From: Nioella ostreopsis
Lineage (GTDB): Bacteria > Pseudomonadota > Alphaproteobacteria > Rhodobacterales > Rhodobacteraceae
Assembly: GCF_004000255.1 (NCBI RefSeq)
Contig: NZ_RCIQ01000014.1
Location: forward strand, 1 to 64,000
Direction of reading: 5' to 3'
Length of the DNA: 64,000 nucleotides
Position 1 is the stretch's first letter, and each line of letters opens with the position of its first letter. The position numbers and the translations under genes are program-made. A model generated the notes under the pieces. That model was not told the DNA's origin and did not search any database. It saw nothing but the letters and a program-made list of their open reading frames with translations. Below are positions 1 through 7,626 of the stretch, in pieces.

Positions 1-49
1 CGTGGATGAGTTCGTGTTCTGAGGGCGCTCGGGCTCCTGGATCAATCCG

Positions 50-1021
50 CTAGGCGAGCTCCGCCGCGGTTGCCATGATCGCCACCAGAAGTCGCGTCGC
101 CTGTTCCAGTCGGCCGAAGTCCATCAGTTCCGGCACGTCGCCGCTGGTGTGATAGGGCGGGCCGCTGGCGCCGCCATCGTATAGCCCGATACAAGGGAAG
201 CCCGCCGCCTCGAAGGGCATGTAGTCGCTGTCCCAGATATCCGTCTGTGCCGTCGGAAGGCTCGTATGCTGCCCTGCCAGGGCCACGGCCATCTGCCCAT
301 AAGCCCCCGCCGCCGCATTGTTGGCGGGGGTTGCGTTGCCCTGATCATACTCGATGAACAGGGGCGCGGCGGGATTGGGCGGGCGATATCCCAGCATGTC
401 GAGGTTGACCATCAGCTCCACCGGCCAGCGCTGCTGCGTGGCCACGGCGGCACAGCGGGCCGAGCCGATCAGCCCCTGTTCCTCGCCGGTGAAGCCAACG
501 GCCACGATCTGGCGCGTGACCTCCTGCCCCGACAGGATGCGCAGCGCCTCCAGCATCGCGGCGATGCCAGAGCCGTTATCATTGGCCCCCGGTGCGCTGA
601 CGGCGGGGTTTTCCGAGGTGGTATCCAGATGCGCGCCAAGAAGGATCACCTCGCGGCCGTCCAGTGGATCGCCCCAGATCACGTTGTTGCGCACCATCCC
701 AGCAGGCAGCGTCACCGGCTGGCGCGAGATTGCCCCTACGGGCCCGGCCTCCGCGAAGGCTGCCGCCATCCAGTCCTCCACCGCACCGTAACCCGGCCCC
801 TCGCTCCACCTTGTACCGAAGCCGGCCAGCGCGTCCACATCCGCGCGCAGCCGCGCCGGGTCAACCTGTGCCACCAGCCCCGCAACGCGCGGGTTCATCT
901 CCGGCACCCGGAAGGCCACCTCTGGGCGCGGCACCTTGCCGGACGCAGCCTGTGCCAATCCCATCCGGGGCAGAAGAGTGGCGGCAAGGCCGCCTATGAT
1001 CAGCCTGCGTCTGTCGGTCAT
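50..1021 (-). CDS. M28 family zinc metallopeptidase with Tat-type signal
   Basis: Predicted exported aminopeptidase of family M28, about 323 aa. The N-terminus MTDRRRLIIGG followed by a hydrophobic stretch ending near GLAQA looks like a twin-arginine signal peptide, so the enzyme is probably periplasmic. The co-catalytic zinc site is visible: GAHLD (about residues 129-133), GANDNGSG (146-152), GEEQG, NLDMLGY and a C-terminal YHTSGD. Substrate is not predictable. The start ATG at 1021 overlaps the stop of the upstream enoyl-CoA hydratase gene (ATGA), so the two are translationally coupled. The reading frame stays open far upstream, but those residues lie inside the hydratase gene and lack family character. 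Family call is solid. Confidence 0.9.
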   Translation of the reverse strand: MTDRRRLIIGGLAATLLPRMGLAQAASGKVPRPEVAFRVPEMNPRVAGLVAQVDPARLRADVDALAGFGTRWSEGPGYGAVEDWMAAAFAEAGPVGAISRQPVTLPAGMVRNNVIWGDPLDGREVILLGAHLDTTSENPAVSAPGANDNGSGIAAMLEALRILSGQEVTRQIVAVGFTGEEQGLIGSARCAAVATQQRWPVELMVNLDMLGYRPPNPAAPLFIEYDQGNATPANNAAAGAYGQMAVALAGQHTSLPTAQTDIWDSDYMPFEAAGFPCIGLYDGGASGPPYHTSGDVPELMDFGRLEQATRLLVAIMATAAELA

Positions 1022-1809
1022 TTGTAAACGGGCTCCCGTCCCTGCATCCGCGCCATGACGGTTTCCACCTGATTGGGCGCACCCATCAGATCCGCCTGCA
1101 ATTCCGCCTCCAGCCGCAACCCCTCTGCGGTCCTGTTCGACCACAGCGCATCGACCAGTGCCTTGCTGGCCCGCACCGCATCTGGGGATCGCGCGGCAAG
1201 CTCCTGCGCGAAGGCCATCGCCGCCGCGTGGGGATTGTCCGACAGGCGTGTCACCAGCCCCTCGGCCAGCGCCTCCGCGCCGCTCATCACCTGTGCTGTC
1301 ATGATCAACGCCTTGGCCCGGTCGGCGGGCATCAGGCGCGGCAGGCTCAGCGAAATGCCCATATCCGGGATCAGCCCCCATTTGCCTTCCATGATCGAGA
1401 GCTTCGCCCCCGACGCGGCAATGCGGAAGTCAGCGGCCAACGCCAGCTGGATCCCCGCCCCGAAGCAGACCCCGTCAATCGCAGCAATCACCGGCACGGG
1501 CAGATCCGCCAATGCCTTGGCCGGGGCCTGAAACCGGTTGGCGTCGCCCTCTGGCGCCAGCATCTCGGCCTTGATTGCATCGAGATTGCCTGCAAACCCC
1601 ATCAGCACGGATGTATCCATGCCCGCGCTGAAATCGTCGCCCGCGCCGGACAGAACCACCGCCCGCAAGCCCGGCTGACCGGCCAGCATCTCACAGGCGG
1701 CGACCAGATCCGCCAAAAGCTCCAGCGTCACGGCGTTCTTCTTCTCGGGCCGGTTGAGCCGCAGCTCCGCAATCGGGCCGTCCGCGTTCAAGATATCTAT
1801 CAGGGCCAT
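1018..1809 (-). CDS. Enoyl-CoA hydratase/isomerase (crotonase) family protein
   Basis: Crotonase-fold protein of 263 aa, cytoplasmic, probably acting on an acyl-CoA. Landmarks are LNRPEKKNAV near the N-terminus, the oxyanion-hole region SGAGDDFSAGMD, and the second conserved segment AIDGVCFGAGIQLALAADFRIA. In the usual hydratase catalytic position after GAGI there is no clear paired Glu, so isomerase or another crotonase activity is possible. An ATG at 1821 is available, but the ribosome-binding site GGAGGT lies directly on it and is ideally spaced for the ATG at 1809 (protein MALIDIL), which is chosen here. The stop overlaps the start of the M28 peptidase gene. Confidence 0.88.
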   Translation of the reverse strand: MALIDILNADGPIAELRLNRPEKKNAVTLELLADLVAACEMLAGQPGLRAVVLSGAGDDFSAGMDTSVLMGFAGNLDAIKAEMLAPEGDANRFQAPAKALADLPVPVIAAIDGVCFGAGIQLALAADFRIAASGAKLSIMEGKWGLIPDMGISLSLPRLMPADRAKALIMTAQVMSGAEALAEGLVTRLSDNPHAAAMAFAQELAARSPDAVRASKALVDALWSNRTAEGLRLEAELQADLMGAPNQVETVMARMQGREPVYK

Positions 1810-1865
1810 CGGCACCTCCATGCAATGCCTTGCATGGGACGCCGACCTGCCCCGCCGGTCAAGCC

Positions 1866-2831
1866 TTACCGCGCGTCTGATGAGCCGCGCGCGTGCAGAA
1901 TGCGCCCGATGAGGTTCAGCAGAAGCTGCGCCGCAAGGATCGCCGTCGTGTCCGTGTGATCATAGGCCGGTGCCACCTCGACCAGATCGACACCCACGAT
2001 CCGCTGCCGTTTCGCCAGCGCCGCCAGCAGTTCCAGCACCTCGTAATAGAGGAACCCCCCGTGGCTCGGCGTCCCCGTGCCGGGCGCGATCGACGGGTCG
2101 AACCCGTCGATATCGATGGTCAAGTAGATGTCCACACCCGCCGGGATACGCGCCAGAACCGCCTCGGTCCCCAGGGCCCGCATCTGCCGGACGGAAAGGA
2201 TGTCGGAGCCCATCCGGGCGGCATCCTCATAGCCTTCCTTCGCGGTCGATGACACGTTGCGAATGCCAAGCTGCGTCAGCCCGGTCACATGATCCTGCTC
2301 CGCCGCGCGGCGCATCGGGTTGCCGTGGCCATGGCGCACCCCGTGCCGTTCATCGACGAAATCGAGATGCGCGTCGATCTGCACGATGTGGATCGGCCCC
2401 CGCCCGGCAAAGGCCCGCACGCAGGGGATATTCACCGAATGATCGCCCCCCAGAACCACCGGAAGCGCGCCCTTGGCAAGGATTGCCCGCACCCCCGCCT
2501 CGATATTGGCGTGGCTTTGCTCCGTATCCGTGTGGACGATATCGGCGTCACCCATATCCACGATCCGGGTACCGGGGCCGAGGTAGGTCACCCCGTCCTC
2601 GTGATCATAAGCCCCGGCATGCCCGAAAGAGAAGAGCGTGGAAGCCTCGCGGATCGCGCGCGGACCGAAGCGCGCACCGGGCCGCCACTGGGTGCCGAAA
2701 TCGAAGGGCGCACCGAGAATGGCCACATCGGCCTCAAGCTTGTCCCAGTCGGGCTGGTAGTCGTATTTCCCGAAGGTCGCGATACCGGTGAAGGGCAGGT
2801 TGAGCCGCCCGCTCTCGTATCCATGTGCCAT
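1866..2831 (-). CDS. Agmatinase/ureohydrolase family protein (SpeB-like)
   Basis: Manganese- or nickel-type ureohydrolase of 321 aa that hydrolyses a guanidino group to urea plus an amine. Metal-ligand motifs are present in the expected order: GGDHSVNIP, DAHLDFVD and DIDGFDPSIAPGTGTP. Length is normal for agmatinase, guanidinobutyrase or guanidinopropionase, and the sequence alone does not separate these. The start at 2831 has an AAAGGGACGG ribosome-binding site. It is divergent from a class IV transaminase gene that could act on the released amine. The shared intergenic space holds two perfect palindromes (see 2896-2937). Confidence 0.88.
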   Translation of the reverse strand: MAHGYESGRLNLPFTGIATFGKYDYQPDWDKLEADVAILGAPFDFGTQWRPGARFGPRAIREASTLFSFGHAGAYDHEDGVTYLGPGTRIVDMGDADIVHTDTEQSHANIEAGVRAILAKGALPVVLGGDHSVNIPCVRAFAGRGPIHIVQIDAHLDFVDERHGVRHGHGNPMRRAAEQDHVTGLTQLGIRNVSSTAKEGYEDAARMGSDILSVRQMRALGTEAVLARIPAGVDIYLTIDIDGFDPSIAPGTGTPSHGGFLYYEVLELLAALAKRQRIVGVDLVEVAPAYDHTDTTAILAAQLLLNLIGRILHARGSSDAR

Positions 2832-2895
2832 ATGCCGTCCCTTTCAAAGCTCCGGCCAGCTAACCGCCCTGCGCACAGGCTGGCAAGGGGCGGCC

Positions 2896-2937
2896 AAAAT
2901 CCTTGCAAGGATTTTCCAACGCCCTTGCAAGGGCGTT
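2896..2937. repeat. Two adjacent perfect 20-bp palindromes sharing a CCTTGCAAGG core
   Basis: Positions 2896-2915 form a perfect palindrome with AAAAT/ATTTT arms around CCTTGCAAGG. Positions 2918-2937 form a second perfect palindrome with AACG/CGTT arms around the related core CCCTTGCAAGGG. They sit 2 bp apart in the 166-bp space between the divergent agmatinase and transaminase genes. They could be tandem operators, an interspersed palindromic repeat of the genome, or a cruciform or terminator structure. The function is not decided by the sequence. Confidence 0.7.
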
Positions 2938-2997
2938 CCCCGCTTGACGGCCAGCGCCCGCCCGTGTCCCCTGTTCCGGCAAATGGAAAGGGACAGA

Positions 2998-3921
2998 ATG
3001 GCACCGGATCTCAGCAAAGGCGCGGCGTGGATGAAGGGCGAAATCATCCCAATCGGCGAAGCCACCATCGGCGTCACCGACTGGGGCGTCACCCATTCCG
3101 ACATCACCTATGACGTGGTGCCCGTGGTGAACGGCGCCTTCTTCCGTCTTGACGCCTATCTCACCCGCTTCATGGCCTCGCTCAAGCTCACTCGCATGGA
3201 CCCCGGCCTCAGCCGCGACGCCATTGCCAAAGCCCTGCACGCCATGGTCGCCGCCTCTGGCCTGCGCGACGCCTACTGCGCAATGGTCACGGCACGGGGC
3301 GTGCCCCTGATCCCCGGCAGCCGCGACCCGCGCGACTGCGGCAACCATTTCTACGCCTGGTGCGTGCCCTATATCCACGTCATCAAGCCCGAAACGCTGG
3401 ACCAGGGCGCCAGTGTCTGGATCGCCGAACACACCCGCCGCATTCCGCCCGACAGCGTCAATCCCCGCGCCAAGAACTACCACTGGGGCGACTTCACCCA
3501 GGGGCTCTTCGAGGCAAAGGACGCTGGCTATGAAACCGTGGTTCTGCTCGATCATCAGGGCAACCTGACCGAAGGCCCCGGCTTCAACATCTTCCTGGTC
3601 GAGGGCAACACCGTCTTCACCCCCGACACCGGCGTGCTGGAGGGCATCAGCCGCCGCACCGCGCTGGAAATCTGCACCGAGATGGGGCTGGAAAACCGCG
3701 TCGAGCCCGTGCCTGCCAGCCGCCTCGACACGGCGGACGAGGTCTTCCTCACCTCCTCGGGCGGTGGCATCCTGCCCATCACCAAGGTCGGCACCCGCAT
3801 CTTCGGCAATGGCAAACCCGGCCCTCTCGCCGCAAGAGCCCGCGCGACTTACTGGGATTGGGTCAACCGCCCCGATCTGCGCAGCGAAATCGCCTATGCG
3901 GATGGACCGCCGCCCGCGTGA
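2998..3921 (+). CDS. Class IV PLP aminotransferase, (R)-amine transaminase-like
   Basis: Fold-type IV PLP enzyme of 307 aa. Start ATG 2998 follows GGAAAGGGACAGA. The PLP lysine is the K of PRAKNYHWGDF (about K159), followed by NLTEGPGFNIF (about 189-199) and the phosphate-binding SSGGG near residue 258. The motifs HSDITYDV, NYHWGDFTQGLFEAKDAG and TPDTGVLEGISR resemble, from memory, the (R)-selective amine:pyruvate transaminases more than branched-chain or D-alanine transaminases. Probable role is deamination of an amine or D-amino acid using a keto acid. The divergent ureohydrolase gene suggests a guanidino/amine catabolic pairing, which is inference. The longer frame upstream to 2788 has no family character. 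Confidence 0.87.
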   Translation: MAPDLSKGAAWMKGEIIPIGEATIGVTDWGVTHSDITYDVVPVVNGAFFRLDAYLTRFMASLKLTRMDPGLSRDAIAKALHAMVAASGLRDAYCAMVTARGVPLIPGSRDPRDCGNHFYAWCVPYIHVIKPETLDQGASVWIAEHTRRIPPDSVNPRAKNYHWGDFTQGLFEAKDAGYETVVLLDHQGNLTEGPGFNIFLVEGNTVFTPDTGVLEGISRRTALEICTEMGLENRVEPVPASRLDTADEVFLTSSGGGILPITKVGTRIFGNGKPGPLAARARATYWDWVNRPDLRSEIAYADGPPPA

Positions 3922-4073
3922 TCACTTCTTCTGTAGCAATGAAGATGCCCTTTGACAGACTCGCGGAAAAAGCGCTGGCATCGCCCCCGCGCTGCCTGCC
4001 CGGCGCGGGGCCTGTCCCCATCCTTTCCACGACCGGACAAGGGCAGGCCGGACCCATAGACAGGATCACGCCC

Positions 4074-4487
4074 ATGATGATGGTGCGTTGCTATCTCGGC
4101 CCCTCTTCCATCGAGGGGATCGGCGTCTTCACTGCGACCGACATTCGCAAAGGCGGGCTCGTCTGGCTCTATGACAGCCGCTTCGACGTGTCCTACGAGA
4201 AAGAGGACCTGACCCGCGTCCCGCGCCATTTCCGCGAGTTTCTCGAACGCTACACCTATGACCATCCGCGCGATCCCGATTTCATCGTACTCGATTGCGA
4301 CGAAGGCCGGTTCATGAACCACGCAGACCTGCCCAATGTGGACCTCACCGACCCGAACCGGGGCATCGCCACGCGCGACATTGCAACCGGAGAGGAGCTG
4401 ACCTGCGATTATCGCAGCTTCACCCATGGCCGAGTGGAGTTCCAACCGTCCCGGCACCGCATCGGTCAGGTGATGGGCACCGCCTGA
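4074..4487 (+). CDS. Small SET-domain protein
   Basis: Stand-alone SET-domain protein of 137 aa, a putative lysine methyltransferase. The core motifs are SSIEGIGVFTATDIRKG at the N-terminus, FMNHADLPNV (the NHxxxPN pseudoknot motif) and GEELTCDYRSF at the C-terminus. There is no pre- or post-SET cysteine cluster, which is usual for short bacterial SET proteins. Three ATGs in a row begin at 4074; CAGGA lies about 8 nt upstream. The open frame extends to 3858 but that part overlaps the transaminase gene. The substrate is unknown. Confidence 0.82.
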   Translation: MMMVRCYLGPSSIEGIGVFTATDIRKGGLVWLYDSRFDVSYEKEDLTRVPRHFREFLERYTYDHPRDPDFIVLDCDEGRFMNHADLPNVDLTDPNRGIATRDIATGEELTCDYRSFTHGRVEFQPSRHRIGQVMGTA

Positions 4488-4519
4488 CACTTTCGCCTTG
4501 GCAGAAATACCTCCGGGGT

Positions 4520-4536
4520 TTGGGGTGGAACCCCAA
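4520..4536. terminator. Possible hairpin terminator after the SET gene
   Basis: A perfect 7-bp stem, TTGGGGT/ACCCCAA with a 3-base loop, lies about 35 bases beyond the SET stop codon. There is no T-run, so termination is plausible but not secure. Confidence 0.35.
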
Positions 4537-4693
4537 GCGGCCCATTGACGCCCCCGCGCAAGCGGGGGGTGAGGTGGGCCGCCCACGGGTCGACGCCGAA
4601 GGCGGCGAAACCGGCAGCACCGGTCAGGTGCGTGCGGGCGAATTTCTGGCGGACGCCTGCCGAAGCAGACAGCATTCGCTTCCGGCTTAATAG

Positions 4694-4906
4694 AGAGCTC
4701 TGCCATATGGACCGTTGCGGCAAGAACCGCTTCTATCGACATCCCTAGTCGGCTCAGAAGAAGGTCAATCCTGTCGCGTATCTGCCGTGTCCGATCGTTG
4801 ACACCCAGCGTCTTGTCCTCTGCCACAAGTCCGCTCAAGTATCGGGCTCCAGCATGCTCGACGGCAGCGTGGTTAAGCTGCGCTCTCTCTTCCCGGATGA
4901 GCACGC
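4694..4906 (-). pseudogene. Remnant of a RidA/YjgF family gene
   Basis: On the minus strand one frame reads AAVEHAGARYLSGLVAED, then TRQIRDRIDLLLSRLGMS and AVLAATVHMAEL. This matches the N-terminal half of RidA (enamine/imine deaminase) proteins: the YL.G.VA strand, the TRQ..I helix and the T.(F/Y)..D segment. The C-terminal half with the catalytic arginine is missing; the frame runs into unrelated sequence below about 4690. No good start codon is evident. It lies directly upstream of, and divergent from, the hydantoinase operon, a common neighbourhood for intact RidA genes of pyrimidine or hydantoin breakdown. Confidence 0.5.
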
Positions 4907-5141
4907 ACAATGCGGACAATCCCGTTTCGCGAGCACAATAACGCAACTGACATCCATGTGACCACAACGTGCGGACACTTCCGGATTGGTGCCACGCTGG
5001 CCGCTGGAGCGTCGGAGCGCCCAAAGGTACAGACGCCGCCGCTTTCGGCCGAAGACAAGCTTGTCGGAGACCGTGAAGCTTTGCAGAGCCCGCGATTTGG
5101 TGCAGGCTGCGTCCAAGGGCTCAGGATAGTGGCGGGAAGAG

Positions 5142-6566
5142 ATGGACTGCGAGGCAGACATTGTCATTCACGATGGTCAGGTGGTTACGCCTGACGGTGT
5201 CGTCTACGGCGACCTGACGATTGCCGATGGCAAGATCGTTTCGGTCGGATCATCCGATGTCAGCGCGAAAGCACATATCTCGGCCAAAGGAAAACTGGTC
5301 ATGCCGGGCGGTGTCGATCCGCATGCACATATCGAGCAGATGTCGGGCATGGGGCAGTGGAACGCCGACACGTTCGAAACCGCAACGAGGTCAGCCGCCA
5401 TGGGCGGCACAACCACCGTGATCTCCTTTGCTGCGCAGGCCGCTGGCCAAACAATCCTCGATACGGTTGCAGATTACGCCGCACGCGCCGCGCGGGGCGC
5501 AATGATCGACTACGCCTTTCATATCACGCTGACAGACCTCTCGGTGCGAGGATTCGAGCGGGATCTGGCCGAGATGATCCGGAAGGGGCACCGATCCCTC
5601 AAGGTATTCACCACTTACAATATCCAGCTGCATGACGCTGAACTGCTGCAGATCTTTCGGCAGGCGCGGCAGGCGGGGGCGCTGGTCTGTGTCCATGCGG
5701 AAAACGACGCGATCATTGCACAGGCGAGAGAGGCACTGATCGCGACGGCTCAGACGGCGCCGCGTGACCACGCAAGGTCTCGGCCCAGAATGGCCGAGAT
5801 CGAAGCGGTGGAACGCATCTGTCGATTTGCCGAATATCTCGATCAGCCGGTCATGCTGTTTCACATCTCGACACGTGAGGGCGCACAGGCGGTGCGGGCC
5901 GCACGAGACAGGGGTGCCCCGGTCTGGGCCGAAACCTGCCCGCATTACCTGTTCATGACAGAGGACGTGTTGGACCGGCCCGGCTTGGAGGGTGCCAAGT
6001 GGATGTGCTCGCCGCCGCAGAGACGCGCCGCGGATCAAGACGCGTTATGGCAGGCCCTTGGGGATGGCACACTGTCCCTGGTGTCTTCCGATCACTCCCC
6101 CTACCGCTATGACGAAACCGGCAAGCTGGCCGCCGGTGCGGATGCCGGATTCCATCAGATTGCCAACGGGTTGCCAGGGCTGGAAACGCGCCTGCCGCTG
6201 ATGTTCGACGCGATGGTGTCGAAGGGCCGGGGTGGTCCCGAAGGCTTCGCCGAACTGACCGCCCATGCGCCTGCGCGGCTCTACGGGCTCGCGGGCAAGG
6301 GGGGCATCGCCGAGGGAAAGGATGCGGACATCGTGATCTGGGACCCGGACAAGACGGTCACCTATGGTGCCAATGACCTGCACGACAATGTGGGCTACAA
6401 CCCATGGGAGGGCCACAGTGTCACCGGGTGGCCTGAACAGGTTCTTCTGCGCGGAAAGACAATCGTGAAAGACGGACGGCTTTGCACAACCCCTGGCAGC
6501 GGGAACTGGGTGGACCGCCCGGTTCTGGCCACTCAACCGACCGGAAAGGGCGGCTTGACACCATGA
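5142..6566 (+). CDS. Dihydropyrimidinase/hydantoinase family cyclic amidohydrolase
   Basis: Amidohydrolase-superfamily enzyme of 474 aa that should open a cyclic amide ring such as a hydantoin or dihydropyrimidine. The binuclear metal site is visible: DPHAHIE (His at about 61 and 63), the carbamylated lysine in RSLKVFTTYN (about K154), VHAEND, FHIS and the terminal aspartate in SSDHSPY. Length is normal for the family. First gene of a four-gene operon; its stop overlaps the next start (ATGA at 6563). Allantoinase or another ring-opening activity cannot be excluded. Confidence 0.9.
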   Translation: MDCEADIVIHDGQVVTPDGVVYGDLTIADGKIVSVGSSDVSAKAHISAKGKLVMPGGVDPHAHIEQMSGMGQWNADTFETATRSAAMGGTTTVISFAAQAAGQTILDTVADYAARAARGAMIDYAFHITLTDLSVRGFERDLAEMIRKGHRSLKVFTTYNIQLHDAELLQIFRQARQAGALVCVHAENDAIIAQAREALIATAQTAPRDHARSRPRMAEIEAVERICRFAEYLDQPVMLFHISTREGAQAVRAARDRGAPVWAETCPHYLFMTEDVLDRPGLEGAKWMCSPPQRRAADQDALWQALGDGTLSLVSSDHSPYRYDETGKLAAGADAGFHQIANGLPGLETRLPLMFDAMVSKGRGGPEGFAELTAHAPARLYGLAGKGGIAEGKDADIVIWDPDKTVTYGANDLHDNVGYNPWEGHSVTGWPEQVLLRGKTIVKDGRLCTTPGSGNWVDRPVLATQPTGKGGLTP

Positions 6567-6949
6567 GACCGGACGCACCCAACCAACTGGCCATCACGTT
6601 CTTCTATTACCGCGATCTTCCAGCCGCCATGCGGTTTTACGAGGACGTCCTGGGCCTGACACTGGCGATCGATCAGGGGTGGAGCAAGATCTACGAGATC
6701 TGTCCCGGGGCCCATGTCGGGTTGGTGGACGAGACCCGCGGGATGAACAAATGGGCCCCGACCAAGCCGGTGCAGCTTTGCATTCGGGTGTCGGATGTCG
6801 ATGGCTGGTACGACTACGCCCGTGCAAAGCAACTGGCGAACCTATCTGAGCTCTTCGTCAACGACGAGATCGGCATCCGCGCCTTCGTCTTCAATGACCC
6901 CGAAGGCTATCAGATCGAGATCCAGTCGGCCACGCGGGCTGGCGCATGA
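6563..6949 (+). CDS. VOC (glyoxalase/dioxygenase fold) family protein
   Basis: Small protein of 128 aa with a vicinal-oxygen-chelate pattern: LAITFFYYRDLPAAMRFYED at the start, GAHVGLVDE in the middle, and the C-terminal FNDPEGYQIEIQ, where the glutamate fits the metal-ligand position. Such proteins can be isomerases, epimerases or lyases. Both ends overlap neighbours by 4 bases (ATGA), so it is translated as part of the hydantoinase-racemase operon and may handle an intermediate of that pathway. The exact reaction is unknown. Confidence 0.8.
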   Translation: MRPDAPNQLAITFFYYRDLPAAMRFYEDVLGLTLAIDQGWSKIYEICPGAHVGLVDETRGMNKWAPTKPVQLCIRVSDVDGWYDYARAKQLANLSELFVNDEIGIRAFVFNDPEGYQIEIQSATRAGA

Positions 6950-7626
6950 CCACGCTTGTCGTCATCAATCCGAACTCGTCTCAGACAGTCACCGATGGGA
7001 TCGACGCAGCCATAGACCCTTTGCGGAGCTTCGGCATCCCGATCCGCTGTCTGAGCCTGGCCGAGGGCCCGCCGGGCATCGAAAACCAGCGTCAGGCGGA
7101 CCTGACCATTGCCCCGATGCTGCAGCTTGCAGCGGCACAGAAGGACGCCGCCGGATACGTGATTGCCTGTTTCGGTGATCCGGGACTTCAGGCCCTGCGC
7201 GACCAGACCGTGCTGCCCGTGGTCGGCATTCAGGAAGCGGCTGTCATGACCGCGCTGACCCTTGGGCAACGGTTTGGCGTTATCGCCATCCTGCCTGCCT
7301 CGATACCGCGTCATCTAAAAGCTTTTGGCGCTATGGGGGTGCTTGACCGGCTGGCGGGCGATCGCGCCCTCGGGTTGGGCGTGGCGGACCTTGCCGACCC
7401 GGGCAAAAGCCTCGACGCGATGATCGCCACCGGCAAGCGCCTGCGCGACGAAGACGGGGCGAACGTGCTGATCATGGGCTGCGCCGGAATGGCCATGTAT
7501 CGAGACCAGCTGCAAGAGGCGACAGGCCTGCCGGTTGTCGAGCCGACCCAGGTTGCCGTGAGCATGGCACTGGGGCAGATCCAACTGGGCCTTTCACATA
7601 GACTGCAAAGAACTGATCATGCTTGA
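6946..7626 (+). CDS. Asp/Glu/hydantoin racemase family protein
   Basis: Racemase of the cofactor-independent two-cysteine type, 226 aa. The N-terminus LVVINPNSSQTVTDGI is the typical NPN(S/T)S motif. The two catalytic cysteines fit IACFGDPG (about C75) and IMGCAGM (about C179). In this family a hydantoin or allantoin racemase feeds one enantiomer to the ring-opening enzyme, which matches the first gene of the operon. It begins with a 4-base overlap with the VOC gene and ends 8 bases inside the next gene. A maleate-isomerase-like activity is the main alternative. Confidence 0.88.
   Translation: MTTLVVINPNSSQTVTDGIDAAIDPLRSFGIPIRCLSLAEGPPGIENQRQADLTIAPMLQLAAAQKDAAGYVIACFGDPGLQALRDQTVLPVVGIQEAAVMTALTLGQRFGVIAILPASIPRHLKAFGAMGVLDRLAGDRALGLGVADLADPGKSLDAMIATGKRLRDEDGANVLIMGCAGMAMYRDQLQEATGLPVVEPTQVAVSMALGQIQLGLSHRLQRTDHA

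Larger units (their letters stand above)
4488..5141. other. Intergenic region with hairpin and RidA remnant
   Basis: This 654-base stretch has no intact gene. It contains a short hairpin just after the SET gene (4520-4536) and a minus-strand RidA fragment (4694-4906). The rest carries no convincing coding signal or RNA gene; the promoter of the hydantoinase operon presumably lies in the last 200 bases, but no clear promoter boxes were identified. Confidence 0.5.

Noticed and set aside
1-22. Possible last codons of a plus-strand gene (VDEFVF then TGA) at the left edge.
   Set aside because: Only six codons are visible, so a chance frame cannot be excluded.
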